Assembly (NCBI RefSeq): GCF_021018895.1
Contig: NC_079375.1
Location: forward strand, 22,450,975 to 22,514,974
Source of the DNA: Seriola aureovittata
Lineage: Eukaryota; Chordata; Actinopteri; Carangiformes; Carangidae
Length of the DNA: 64,000 nucleotides
Direction of reading: 5' to 3'
The translations under genes were made by a program, and so were the position numbers. The notes under the pieces are model-generated. The model made no database searches, was not told where the DNA came from, and saw nothing but the letters and a program-made list of their open reading frames with translations. Below, in pieces: positions 12,661-24,075 of this stretch. The stretch's first letter is position 1. Every line of letters starts with the position of its first letter.

Positions 12661-13974
12661 TTTTGTTTGAAAAGCAGCAGCTGCAGTTGAGCATTGAATG
12701 ATTTTTCAGTGGCACTTTTACTGTTAAGATCAGGACTAAAAAGCAGTTTTTCTCTTCAGTCTTCCTTTCTTTTGTCTACTTGAAAATAACTTGTTAACGT
12801 ACAGAATTTCCAGCCTTAAACACAGCGTTCTGTTTTGTCGATCCTGAGGGCTCCCGCCGCGCAGGATAACATTCATCATGATAATGGCGCCCTGATAATG
12901 AGAAATAGTGGAATTAATACTCATTTGTCGCCCTCCATCCTCTGGGACTGTAAAGTGTATATGAGAGTGCTCCGGTGTGGCGCACTGGCTTATGCATACG
13001 AGCCCAATCAGAGCGTTTCTTTGAAACTTAGTAAATTAGTCAACCATGTCGCTCGTTGAATATGGCTTTTGTTCTTGTTCAATGTACCAGTGTAGGTATT
13101 AGTAAGATCTGGGAATCAAAATTCTGCAGCGCAGCAGAGGCGATCCAAGATGAGGAGCATTTAGTGCACATTCATTTTCCCTCTGTGGCACTTCCTGGCC
13201 AAGGTGCTTTTGCTAATTAAGTGGAGGAGTTTTTTTTAGAGTCACAAATGACTTTTATTGGCACAACTTAGAAAAAAAAAAAAAAGCAACATATTTATAT
13301 TTTTAAAACTGCAGCTAATTACACTGGTGGTTGCTCATGCATTGCATTTGCGGCTGTGCTTCTCTTGAGCTCAGTCTGTGCTTTTAAGTAAAGCGTTCCA
13401 CTGGGGGTTTGAAATTGAAAATAACATCAGGTGCACGTTGGACGAAGTGAGTGTTTCCCCACACACACACAACTCTTGACATGGAGCATGGTGGAAAATT
13501 AGAACACAGAATTGTACATAAGTATTTGTATTATGATGTTGATGTTCTCCGTGGCGCTGAAAAGATATATTTTTGGGTTTGTGAGGTGATGTGCTGAAGG
13601 GGACAGTCTCCACTCCCGGCCTTTAACTGCACTTTATTAATTCCTCTCTGTGGTGCTGTAGCCTGCCAACAGTGTACACTGTTGCTGCTGTTGATGGTTG
13701 TGATAAGTGGTGTTCTGCGCTCTGAAGGGTAGAGTCTGACGCTGAGATTCAGTCCAGTACAATCGGCAAAAATCATCAATGCAAACCCTAAAAAGGTTAA
13801 AAATGAAAAGCAGCTTTTTGAAAAATTAGGATTTGCACAAAAGAACGGTGAGCAGGTAAGGACACAACGCAGGGTTAACAGGCTGGGTTGATGCAGAAGT
13901 CCCGAGAGCCTTTTGAAGAGAGAGCTTATCGAAAAAAAGAAAGAAAAAACAGGTGGAAATGAAAGGAGAAAGCG

Positions 13975-13980
<6 letters not shown>
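12661..13980. other. Non-coding stretch with a CNE-like block
   Basis: No gene is seen. The block 12830-12960 ('cgcaggataacattcatcatgataatggcgcc' in two parts) has unusual GATAA/TAAT-type content and complex sequence, and may be regulatory. The rest includes an A13 run near 13271. The - strand open frame over 13531-14109 is driven by GA repeats. Confidence 0.45.
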
Positions 13981-14017
<37 letters not shown>

Positions 14018-14407
14018 CACAAGGGCAAAGCAGAAATGACCTCTGCAGTTTTGTTGATGACATGAATGAGAGAAGAGACCATAGAGAAGAGGGGAGACAA
14101 ACTGAGCAAGAAGGAGGATTAAGAAAGCAGCTGGCGAGGTTGATCCAGAGGAGTGAGTGTGTGTGTGTGTGTGTGTGTGTGTTGGGGGGGGGGTGAAATA
14201 GAAGAAAAAGAAGAAGAAGGGGAGGTGCAAGAGATTGATGAGAGAGAGTGAGAAACTAATTCTCACTTCACTCTGGGCTGGAAGATTAAGGAAGATTAGA
14301 GAGATAGAGTGAGGGAGGGAGAGAGATGGGGTGATAACTTCTACCACATGCCACTGAAAGATCTTTGAATGCCTAATACCCAAAGAGAGAGAGACAGAGA
14401 GACAGAA

Positions 14408-14441
<34 letters not shown>
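13981..14441. repeat. GA/TG microsatellite cluster
   Basis: (AG)16 at 13981-14012, (GT)n at about 14155-14182 followed by a G run, and (GA)n at about 14419-14441, within a generally purine-rich + strand. The long - strand frames with 'LSLSLSL' are repeat translations. Confidence 0.9.
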
Positions 14442-17400
14442 GTTGAGGGTGGTGGTGGTGATGGTGGTTGGGGATTATGAAACCGAATGAGAGGTAAAAA
14501 AAAACACAGTGAATGCGCAGGGAGAGAGGGAAGAGACAAAGAGCTAGAGTGACAAGAGGATGGATGGATAAAGACAGCAGCAAATCAGGCTCAGAGGGGT
14601 CCTAATAGTAGTGATCCGTGAGCACATAAATGTCCTTTATATTAGAGGCCATTTCTAGCAGTGCGCAGTAATCCATGCCATGGGAGTACAGATACAAAAT
14701 CCAGGTCATCTATATACCTCTCCAGCTCTCGCTTCCACTGAAACTTCCCATTGGGATTCATTCTCTTGTACCGTGCAAGTCTGTGAGACGGGATCTTTTG
14801 CATTCTGTTCTTACACTCGCAAAAATGGAAACCTATTTTCCATTCCCTGCCACTGACATCTATTTATTCTCTCTCTTGACTGTTGGTGCAAAAATCTCAA
14901 CATACACAGCTATAGGCTCCTGTACTTGTTTTTTTTTGTTTTTTTTTCTAAGAGAGGAAGGGGGTGAGGGAAGGAATGCATAAAAAGCACAAACATAGAT
15001 ATATGCGCACATATTATACGGACATATACGTGCCCGCACACACACACATTACGCTGTGTTTTGACGAATGTATGTGCCCACACACTGAAGCACACACCCC
15101 GCTGCCATGGAAGTTTCTGCTGGAAACAGAGGAGGGAAAAGAAAGAGAGGGAGAGTGCTGCAGTGGCAGACTCAATCCGTCATGCAGGATTACAGTGTAA
15201 GCTTCTCCACGGCCATAGATGTGGTTTTTATGGGCGAAACACAGGGTTTTTCTAAACACAGCGGCCCCTGCTATCCCCGCTCCACATTAGAGACAAAGGG
15301 AGGGCGGAGGAGGGGATTCTCTCCTTGAGGTCTTCACCGTCTGATGCTTGCTATCTCCATCCCCGAGGATCGGTTTTCCAGGGCGCAAGTTGGAGGGCGA
15401 CCTCGACTCCCACCTATGTGCCCTCATACGCTGGAGGTGGGAAGATTACCGCACCTTCGCCGAGGAAGAGATGACCTTGAAAAGACTCCATTTGTTTTTG
15501 TTTTTTTGATGTAGGGACTGGTGTGAGGTGATGGTGCGTGTTTTGAGAGGATATTTCTGTTTGTGGTGTGACTGTGTGTCAGTCTGCCCCTAAAGTCTTA
15601 AACAGAATTTATAGTCCCAGCGCTGGAGCGGCTCCAGAACATACCAAACATTACACAGCATGAAGGTGCCCCGCAGAAAAAATCGCCCTGAAAATATAAC
15701 ACTGCCAAACTTTGATCTCCTACATCGTCCTGCAACACACCACGAAGACGGGCAAAAGCAGCTTGGAAATCTTCTCTTAACATCCTCCCACAGCCTCTTT
15801 GTACGTCTTTGAACTAGCATGGAATAAGGTCCCAATAACAAAAACAACGGCGCCACAAATATTACTGGAAAGTAAAGAAAAGGGAAGCTAGTGAACTCCT
15901 TGCCTACACAGCAGAGCTGAAAAGGAAACATCTGCTACGCGACTGATGCTTTACTGGATGCTGCACAACATCTTGCACTCTGTTTTAATTCCCGCATCCT
16001 TTATCCAAGGTGACACCGTGCTCTAACCTGCTCGAGATAGCGACTTAAACATGCTGCAATCTGCTCCAATCTGCTCCGTCGCCCTGAGCCGCTGGAAAAC
16101 AAACAAAACAACAAAGTGACCCAAATAGAGTGAGACAAAAGTGAAATGAATTTGAGATTGTTGGCGACGTCATTAGAATTACAAAAATACACTGTCAGTT
16201 CTGGTGTCAGGAGCAGGAGAAAACCTAGGGAGCATGAAAGTCATACAAAGAGGGGAGGGGTGGGTGTATATGCTAATAAGGCTGGGACTTGGTGACTTCG
16301 ACGAGGGGGATTAACTGCTGTGACGGTACAGGCTTCCAGGCCCGTGTGGTCACACAATGTTCAAGTTGCGCAGCAGAGGCGTGAACGCAGCCGGCGACGA
16401 TAAGGAAACAGGACACAACAACATCCTTGGGAAAGATACTTCTGACAAAGCACTGATAGCGAGTCTGTGTTGGACAGATGTGAGCAAGAGGAGAACTGCG
16501 TCATATTTTTGATTTGGTGGAGCAGAGGTTCCGGTAAGAGTGAGTGACGGGCCCCCAGGGGTCCTAAAGTGGGACCCCGGGGACATTAGTGAAAATTAAA
16601 GTTCAGTGCATGAATTATATGGATTATATGAACGTTATATCAGTTTATCCAAATCTTTTTGGATGATGCACCAAGCAACCTGGGACTCCTCATCTGTGTA
16701 TGAATTGTAGTTCAAGTAGTAACAAGTAGTTCAATCAAAGAGTGCTTTGCCCTTTTCAACCCTTCCTGTTGCCTAGCAACCTGTTGCCCTTTTTTTTTTT
16801 CTTTTACAAAGATTTGAGGTTATATGGCCCTTGGTTTATTAACAGTTGTACAGTTAGCCCTTGAACTGATCTGAAACCCGATACTTACATTTTAAAGTGT
16901 AATCCTCGTCTCTCTGTCCGCGTGTTTGTTGCCATATTATTTTTATTACCGGCGTGCAGTAATTCTTGGGATAGGTTGGGCCACTGAGGATCCACCTGTC
17001 GGAGTACTTGTTGGCAAGGAAAGGAAGGTCGCATTTCTTGGCCGCATTTAAACAAACTTTCCGAATGGGACAACCAAGTCACGCCACTGTGACGCAATCA
17101 GTCTTCAGATGTAACCTTGAATTTGGACACGGCTATACTGTGTATTCTGAAATATAAAAGCTGGACGGCGGTTTAGTGCTTTTCAACAACTAGCTTTGGT
17201 TTAAAGGGAGAAGTGGTTCCAAGCAGAAGCTATTTGTTCTCATTATTATTTTAGCCATGCTAGCAGCAGATTTCTAGGGTTTTTATATAACATCAAATAG
17301 CGTTTAGTTTAAAGTAATATTCTGCCTGCTTTCCGTCAGTCTCTCATGGAAGGCATCAAAGGTGTTGTATTTGGTTGTACACACCAAAAGTGACTAATAA

Positions 17401-17600
17401 TAGTAATTGTGTGAAAAAGGAAAAGAGAGCTTAAGAGAGAAATTCAGATTCTGGCAACTTTTTCACCTCGGCGCTCGTCGCCAACTGCTGCATGTAGAGG
17501 ACGTCCTTGTCAGATTGTTTGTTTCTGAAAGTTACAAACTTTGATGGACGTTTCAGATGCTGTTTGACAGGCCGATAAGCAGTTTGTTTGACGCATACTG
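14442..17600. other. Non-coding stretch
   Basis: No supported gene. A possible degraded hAT-type fragment starts near 16523 ('agaggttccggtaagagtg' and 'gggaccccggggac'). Short T-rich runs occur at 14931-14948 and 16791-16802. Open frames of 60-115 codons on both strands show no family resemblance and no splice context. Confidence 0.5.
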
Positions 17601-17660
17601 ATGCCTTAAGTACAGCCTCACAGAGTTGATAGTGTGGCTGTAGATGCTTTACAGTCGCTG
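17601..17660 (+). repeat. Fragment of a teleost repeat 3' end
   Basis: The string 'cttaagtacagcctcacaga' followed by 'gtgtggctgtagatgc' matches from memory the 3' end of the same repeat family as 12310-12660. It is a short isolated fragment. Confidence 0.45.
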
Positions 17661-18720
17661 GGAGGCAAACGTGTGGTAAATATGTTTTAGATGTAAAGGA
17701 ATATTTGTCAAGCTTGCAGTCCTAACCCTAACCCACAGAAATATACCAAAAAACTTAAACCAAACACTTCCAACAAAAGCCATTTCATAATCAAAATATT
17801 ATATTATTGCAACTAGCCTCACCAGGGAATATTAGTAGAGACCAAAACCCTGAACAGCTGAAGAGAACACATTGAGAGAAAGTTTTTTATTGCACAGCAG
17901 AGGGTTATTGATTGTATTAAACAGCCATTAAGAGTAAGTCTGCTCCATCTTGCCTCTTTTCACTCTCAGTCTGCGTGGATGGGAGATAAACATGAAAGTG
18001 ATCCTTCAATGTAAAGTGAAAAGAGAATCGGGCCGATTAAAGTGGAATATCGAGTGTCATTATTCACCTGCTTTCTTGGCCAGTGGCCTTGGTTTTATTC
18101 TGCAATGTGCCATCTCCTCCAAAGCAATGCATCACATATTATCACCAACAACCTTGGGTTTGTAGTGTTTATTCATCTCTGAAATGACCCTCTCCCACCT
18201 TGCCGTGTCCTCTCCACCAGCCTTTTGTCCAGCGCAGTGCTTCTAGAAAAGGGACGCCCTTGAAAGTTAAACAGCAGAGGTGGAGGGAAAGGGTGTCATG
18301 AAATAAACCTCATACAAAACATCTTTAAGTGCTGTGCACTGAAGCACTTCCCTTTCAAATAAAGGACTAACTTTATTAACCTGATTATTAACCAGTGGCT
18401 TGCAATGACTTTTACAGACGGGCAAGCACAGCCGCAGAACCGACTAAAGAAACAACACAATATATCTGTGAGAGCTTTAATGCCGAAGGAGTTATTAAAA
18501 GCTGCTCCACGATAAACCCCAACTCCTCATCAAGCTGTCAAACGATGACCAACGTGATTAGTAAGACAGCTTGTATTGATTTGAGATGATGAATCACAGT
18601 GTAGTTTGCACGTTTACTTGCTGCCTCTCAGCATTTAGGAAGAAAGAAAGACTTTTCTAAGAAGTAATTTGCTAATGCACAAGCACAGTTTCCACACTCA
18701 TCTGCACATGTACCTCATTA
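17661..18720. other. Non-coding stretch
   Basis: Nothing recognised: no splice-bounded coding exon, no RNA gene and no clear mobile element. Confidence 0.5.
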
Positions 18721-18915
18721 GGTAGCAATTCTGTACCTTTTCACTGGGTATGTTTTTGTACCAGGACATAAAGGTATGTTTTTGTTAGTAGGATTGCAGA
18801 ATTGTTCTTTTAGAGGTACAGACAAGTAGGTACAAGAATGTACCAATGTTCAAAGGTGCAGTGCTGTAACTCTGCTGGGGTACAGCTGGGGCGACAAAGC
18901 CCTTGTACTATTCAT
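18721..18915. repeat. GGTAC/GTACC-rich interspersed repeat
   Basis: The palindromic core GTAC recurs about ten times at irregular short intervals, in forms such as 'tctgtacctttt', 'tttgtaccagg', 'gaggtacag', 'taggtacaag', 'atgtaccaat' and 'gggtacagc'. This alternation of GGTACA and TGTACC is familiar from a fish repeat. The symmetry would let the strand fold on itself. The class is not known to me. Confidence 0.55.
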
Positions 18916-18929
18916 GTACTTAAATTTCA

Positions 18930-18931
<2 letters not shown>

Positions 18932-18993
<62 letters not shown>
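18932..18993. repeat. (TG)31 microsatellite
   Basis: Sixty-two bases of uninterrupted GT/TG, one of the longest perfect arrays in the window. It directly follows the GTAC-rich repeat. Confidence 0.97.
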
Positions 18994-18997
<4 letters not shown>

Positions 18998-21900
18998 CAT
19001 CATAACTGATCTTAGAACAGTGGAAGCTGAGTCAAGGGCAGCTTGACACCTGCACCGGTCTGTAGCTAGCTAAAGCGTGTCACCTGTAAAAGGGACCCAG
19101 GGTTACCTGCAAATGTCCAAAAACTGCTGCTCCCATTGGTAGTCAACCCTCCGGAGACAACAACTCACTGCTCACACAAGAGTAGACTGATGGATACAAA
19201 CATCCAACAAACAATATCAGAACCTTTACGGGACAGAACGCTTCCCGCTCTGGTTCCGTTTCAGTTTTGTATCGTGTATTTTTAGCTTTAAGTGGTCAAG
19301 CACTGCTCGCCTCTCTTGTCCCGATGACGTGCTGTTAGGAACCTTCAGTATAGTTTGTGGCTCACTGAGATGATAGCTGACTTTTTCCTGCCAACAGGCT
19401 CCTTCAGTGGGCAATTTCCTTACAAACTTTCTCCAGCAGTCCGCATGAAAAAAAAAAAAAAATCTTTCCTCATTTTCTCACACAAATCTTAATACACACT
19501 TACACATACTGTTCACACACACACACACACACACACACGCCACAGTATGGGGAGACAAAGTCCATCTGCAACACCCGGGGACTTTTGCGGAAATGTCAGC
19601 CAGTGTGTTGAAAGGATCAGATAGCTTTTTGATGTTGCACATGCAGTCAGGCGGAAGAGGAAGAGAGACAGGCTTGATAGGCATCAGGTGTAATTTCGGT
19701 AACTGCTTTGGCAGCTGATGACTCACCGTTCAGAAAAAGGCAGGCTGAGCACCCACCTAGAAAGACATTGGCTCAAACCAGATGAGCTGCCCGCCACAAA
19801 AACATGCCCTGACCTTTGTGCTTGAAGATCATTGAAGCTGATCATCTCCTGGAACTTGTCACGGGGGCCTAAAGTTAGAGAGATGTCAGATGATGTTATA
19901 GTTCAGTGACATAATAATAATTGGCGGTCTCTATGCGATGTAGTCAGAAGCTCCCTGAGTAGATCATTATCTTTCATTGTTATATTCAAAGATTTCACAT
20001 CAGTACTGGTGTTAATAAGTCAGAAAAATGACTGCGCTTATAACTTCAGAGTCGGACTCCATTTGAGATAAAATCAACCTTTGTGTTTCGTGCAAAATGC
20101 TGTACTACCTCTGAAAAACAGACATGACCAAAGCTAAATTAAATTGGTTTTAGGACCAGTAATTTTTATGTATGAGAATGTAATAGAGGTGATTAATTAA
20201 AGGCCGGGCTAATGATACTGTAGAGAGAATTTGCATGTCAGCACGGATTGGACCGAATCATACAGCGGGTGGTGTTGAAGAGGAAAGAGAGTAAAAATTA
20301 TTTAATAATCCAGTTGTGTTTCAGCTCAGAACGGCTCAGCAGAAGTTCATCTCACTTTTATGAAGTTGACTACCCGTCAGCTCTCCCTGCAGAGTTTACA
20401 CTTCTTGTCCGCCACATTATTTATCATCCCAATTTAATGTTTTTTTTTTTTATTTTTTTATTCTCTTACTGAGCCTTTTCCACTCAAACTGCAACATGTG
20501 CTTTGAAAAGGAATTTTTATGATGGATTTCTTCTTTCTTTTTTTTTTTTTTTTTAGCACAGGATGTTCTGATGGTGGTAGTGGACTCTAATGATATCACA
20601 ATCTACCTGTCAACCACTGTGTTGTTTTATGCATTTACTCAGTCATTAAAAGTGTGCTCTCCGACTGTCAACACTAAAAAGGAAGGTTCCTACCCACCAA
20701 CAAATTATTTACAGTTCTTTAGGCTTGATGTAAGAAAAAAGCCTTTTACATTCACACAAGCACTAACGCCCAGTGTTGCTGATCTGGGAAACGAGGCTGT
20801 GCCAACTCACGGCATCGCAAGTATTCTGCCACACCAGCATCCGCAGGTCAGCTGGAGACAGTCTGACGCCATCTGGAAGTGACTAATCGCTGCACTTTGT
20901 CAGCCTCCTATTTGTATCTTAATGTACGCACACATCAGGAACACATTTATTATAAAAATACAATCCTACACTGAATATTTCAATATTATCTCTTCAACAA
21001 GTCCTGTGACGCTTTAGCTCCATGTTGGATAAAATGCAAAACACACAAAGGGAAAGCATTCAGGACTATTCACCAGACTGCCCACACACATTTACAGTAT
21101 TGTCTGTCTTGGGTTTGTCTCAGTTTTTACCAACAAATATGAATGATTATAAATTCTATTTCTCCTATATTGAGAGGGTTGTAAAAGTTTGAGTAAAATT
21201 AGGTAATTTTGTGTATATTTTATTTATCACTGTGTACAGCAGATGGCTGACATAGTATGAATTCGTGCCTTTTTACCAATAATGCATACACTCTAATATC
21301 CATGCATTATTTATATTTTTGAAAGGCCTGAATGAGGAGCAGTAAATCACAGGCGTTCAGTGGGTCAGCGCTGTCACAGCTGGTATACCCACACGCTCTT
21401 AGCCAGCACTTTACCTTATGACCAGACAAATCAGACTCAGGACCACTTGAACTCTTGCCAAGGCAGTAAAATATGGGCCACAAATGTTGTCGCTGTCGTG
21501 ACCTATTGGCACGTCTGCTGGCATTGTGATTCTCTGGACTGTCTCCTGTCGAGATTTATTTGATCTTTATGGCAGCTCTCACAGTTTATATACTGTAGCC
21601 TAAGATAAAGCAGCAGCAGCGGCAGAGGAGGGGTTTGCATTTGCTCTGCTGGAAGCGGTTCATTTGTTTAGTGAGTGGAAAAGTACACATTGATAAATTA
21701 AAAGAGGCGGCACCGCACAAACTAGTTTTTTATGTAGAGATTAGATGTTGACGTTCAGTAGCTGCCAGTTAGCTAACTGCATCAACAGACAAGATTTACA
21801 TTAGCTGACTGTTAGCGTGAGGAGTTAAAAGATACATCTGACTTTACCCTTGGAAAAATACTTTATTCATAATGATGTAGAATAGTGAGATTTTAAATTA

Positions 21901-22585
21901 CATTACGCCAAAACAAATACTGTTACAAAACAACACACAACATTAAGCTAAAGGACCAAACAACATTAGCTGGGTTACAGAAACGGCTCACACACCGCTA
22001 ACTCTGCTAGCTAGCTCATGACTCCAGTGCTCCGTCACACAGACTTCAAACCTTGACGGAGAAATACAAACATAATTTTTTTGACCTGTTATCCGGCAGT
22101 GGTGTGCTACTTCAAAGCTACTTTCATGATCTCACAGGGTTAGAGTTTTGCCACGGCGTTTCAGCTACTGCACTACAAACATGGCCGTGCTGTTCCGTCT
22201 GTTGCTGACTGATGAATAGCTGCAGTTTTGAAAATGTAGCTCAGTCCTGCGCCTTATTGTAAAAATGGCGTCTAACGATGTCGGACCTTTTAACGTCCCT
22301 CATGTTTTCTCTTTTGCGTGCACATGCTGTGGTTTGAAACGCATCGCTCTCGCTGGATGTTTTCTACAAGCCTCTGACTCTTGCCATTTAATGTAACCTC
22401 ATTGATCTAGCTGAAAGCCAAGCAAATCCAAAACCCCCTGTCGCTGCTCTGTTACACTGAGTCTTTTAAGTCTTAATCTCAGCAATAGGCAAACAGCCAC
22501 CCATAAGTGGACTGAATTTCACAGCTCTTCTGCCATGCAAAACTCTAAATTCATACTGCTGTTTTATTTTTTCTTTTCTTTACAG
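18994..22585. other. Non-coding stretch
   Basis: No gene is seen. It holds an A14 run near 19447, a (CA)n run at 19516-19538 and T runs at 20440-20460 and 20538-20554. The part 21730-22320, with several 'gctagctagc' and 'ttagctgac' strings, may be old repeat DNA, but I could not define ends. Small open frames here have no recognisable features. Confidence 0.5.
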
Positions 22586-22720
22586 TTGTCACATTGTTTA
22601 CCTGCTGTTGTTCCCTCCTCCTCCCCTGCAAACCTCCCCCCTCTGGGGAATTATCTAATGTCCATAGGTTGAAGCGATATAGCCTCCCCTGGGAGGATAG
22701 CACCTGCTGTCAGTGCATCA
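22586..22720 (+). other. Candidate non-coding exon or conserved element
   Basis: A strong acceptor-like string (ttttctttacag, ending 22585) is followed 135 bases later by a donor-like string (ca|gtaagg, GT at 22721). This could be a 5' UTR exon of the cadherin gene, because type II cadherins normally carry a non-coding exon upstream of the start-codon exon. The block also contains TCCCCTGGGA (about 22686-22695), an EBF-type palindrome, so it may instead be an enhancer. The splice-like strings alone do not decide. Confidence 0.2.
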
Positions 22721-23410
22721 GTAAGGCTGAGATGGAGACGAGGCCGGGGACACTGGCGAAGAGGGTTTTCATACATTAATAGACGAAAGCCCCCGCTGCT
22801 TTTCACCTCCTCACACACTGACAGATCTGCTTTTATCTGCCAGGGTTCAAGGCGAGGACGGCGCCGCTTTACGGCGCTTTGCACTTAAAAACTACTCGGT
22901 CAGTCTTCTAAAGAGGGACCCGGTCCTCCTCCTCACGCTGCCCCCTCTGCACCGCCCGTCCTCTTCTCACACACGCATGCTTACACACATCCACAACCCA
23001 TTCCACCAAACTTCCCCTGCTTTTACTCCTCCTCTGTCTCTTTTCCGGAGCTTTCCCTTTTTTTCTTTTTTCTTTTACCCCATGCATAATTCTTTTGGGG
23101 TGGCTGTTTCTTCTCCTTCCTCCTGGTGTGAGAGAGTGCTCCCTTTTTTTCTCTTTGACTTCACTGCGTCCACTGAAGCAGTCCCCGGAGCTTTCTCTAT
23201 TTTTCTTACTAGGGCAGATATAAGTGGTGAGAGGAGGAGTTCTGTGTGTGTTCGGGGAGGTTGTGTGTGTCGCCATGAATGTGCATTTGAGAAGGTGGAT
23301 GAATGTGGCTTTGTGAGTCCAGGGATTTTTTTTTTGGCTATACATAAGTAAATACATTTTTGGAAGAATGTATTGTCAACATACGTGTGCAGTGGTTCAT
23401 TTTTGTGGAG

Positions 23411-23413
<3 letters not shown>
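22721..23413. other. Non-coding stretch, upper part CNE-like
   Basis: 22721-22900 is complex, CpG-containing sequence that continues the block before it and could be regulatory. The rest is pyrimidine-rich on the + strand with T runs, and the open frames on both strands reflect this composition. Confidence 0.4.

Positions 23414-23442
<29 letters not shown>
23414..23442. repeat. (TG)n microsatellite
   Basis: About 14 uninterrupted TG units followed by an imperfect GGGTG tail. Confidence 0.95.
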
Positions 23443-23451
<9 letters not shown>

Positions 23452-23800
23452 GCTGCTGCCGTGGTGGCGCGATTGTCTGCGTTTGCCTGTTGGACAGGAG
23501 GGTTACCGAGAGGAAAAAGAAGATAGACAGCAAGCGAGGAGGTGAATCGTAATTAAAATTTTCAGTCTCGTTAAGTTGGTGACAGCTCGCAATCGATGGT
23601 GAGGATCTGCCTCCAATGCTAACGATCCAAAAGATCATTTGAGTTTTAGGCTGGGATGGGACCAGTAAGGGGAAATTAATTAAGATATTTATGGCTCCAA
23701 TTAATCAGTTCACTGAGAAACTTGCTGTAGGTGCAACAGAAATCACAAAGAAATCCAGTACAGTTACAATCATTCGGTTTAAACTCTTTACCTCAACTAT

Positions 23801-24075
23801 ACATTTCATAAAACTCTAATTAGGAAGTGAGAGCTCCCTGGAGCTACACAGTGTAGCATCCTGTCATCTCTATTTACTCTTTGTGAAATTGCGCTACGGT
23901 ACATAAAGGCTATGGGTGAAAACTCCATCCTGATCCTCGCTGGTTCCACAAGGATGAAAACAACAATTTTGCCGTACTATTACTTTATATAAATCTCTAA
24001 TGAGGAAATACGAGCTCCCTTGTGCTTTAAATCAGAGCACCCAATTATCTTTACTTACTGCTGTACAGGCCGGTG
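23801..24075. repeat. Ancient diverged tandem duplication, about 181-bp period
   Basis: The segment starting near 23801 ('acatttcataaaactctaat', then 'taggaag', 'gagctccct', 'tttactc') recurs near 23982 as 'actttatataaatctctaat', 'gaggaaa', 'gagctccct' and 'cttactg' with matching spacing. Both copies carry a TAAT homeodomain-type core followed by GAGCTCCCT. They have diverged strongly in the rest, so the duplication is old while these blocks were kept. This suggests regulatory DNA; it is not coding. Confidence 0.5.

Noticed and set aside
13531..14583. Long - strand frames (up to 237 codons) with Leu-Ser runs
   Set aside because: The frames follow the GA-rich arrays, and purine-rich strands lack stop codons on the complement. 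No recognisable protein.
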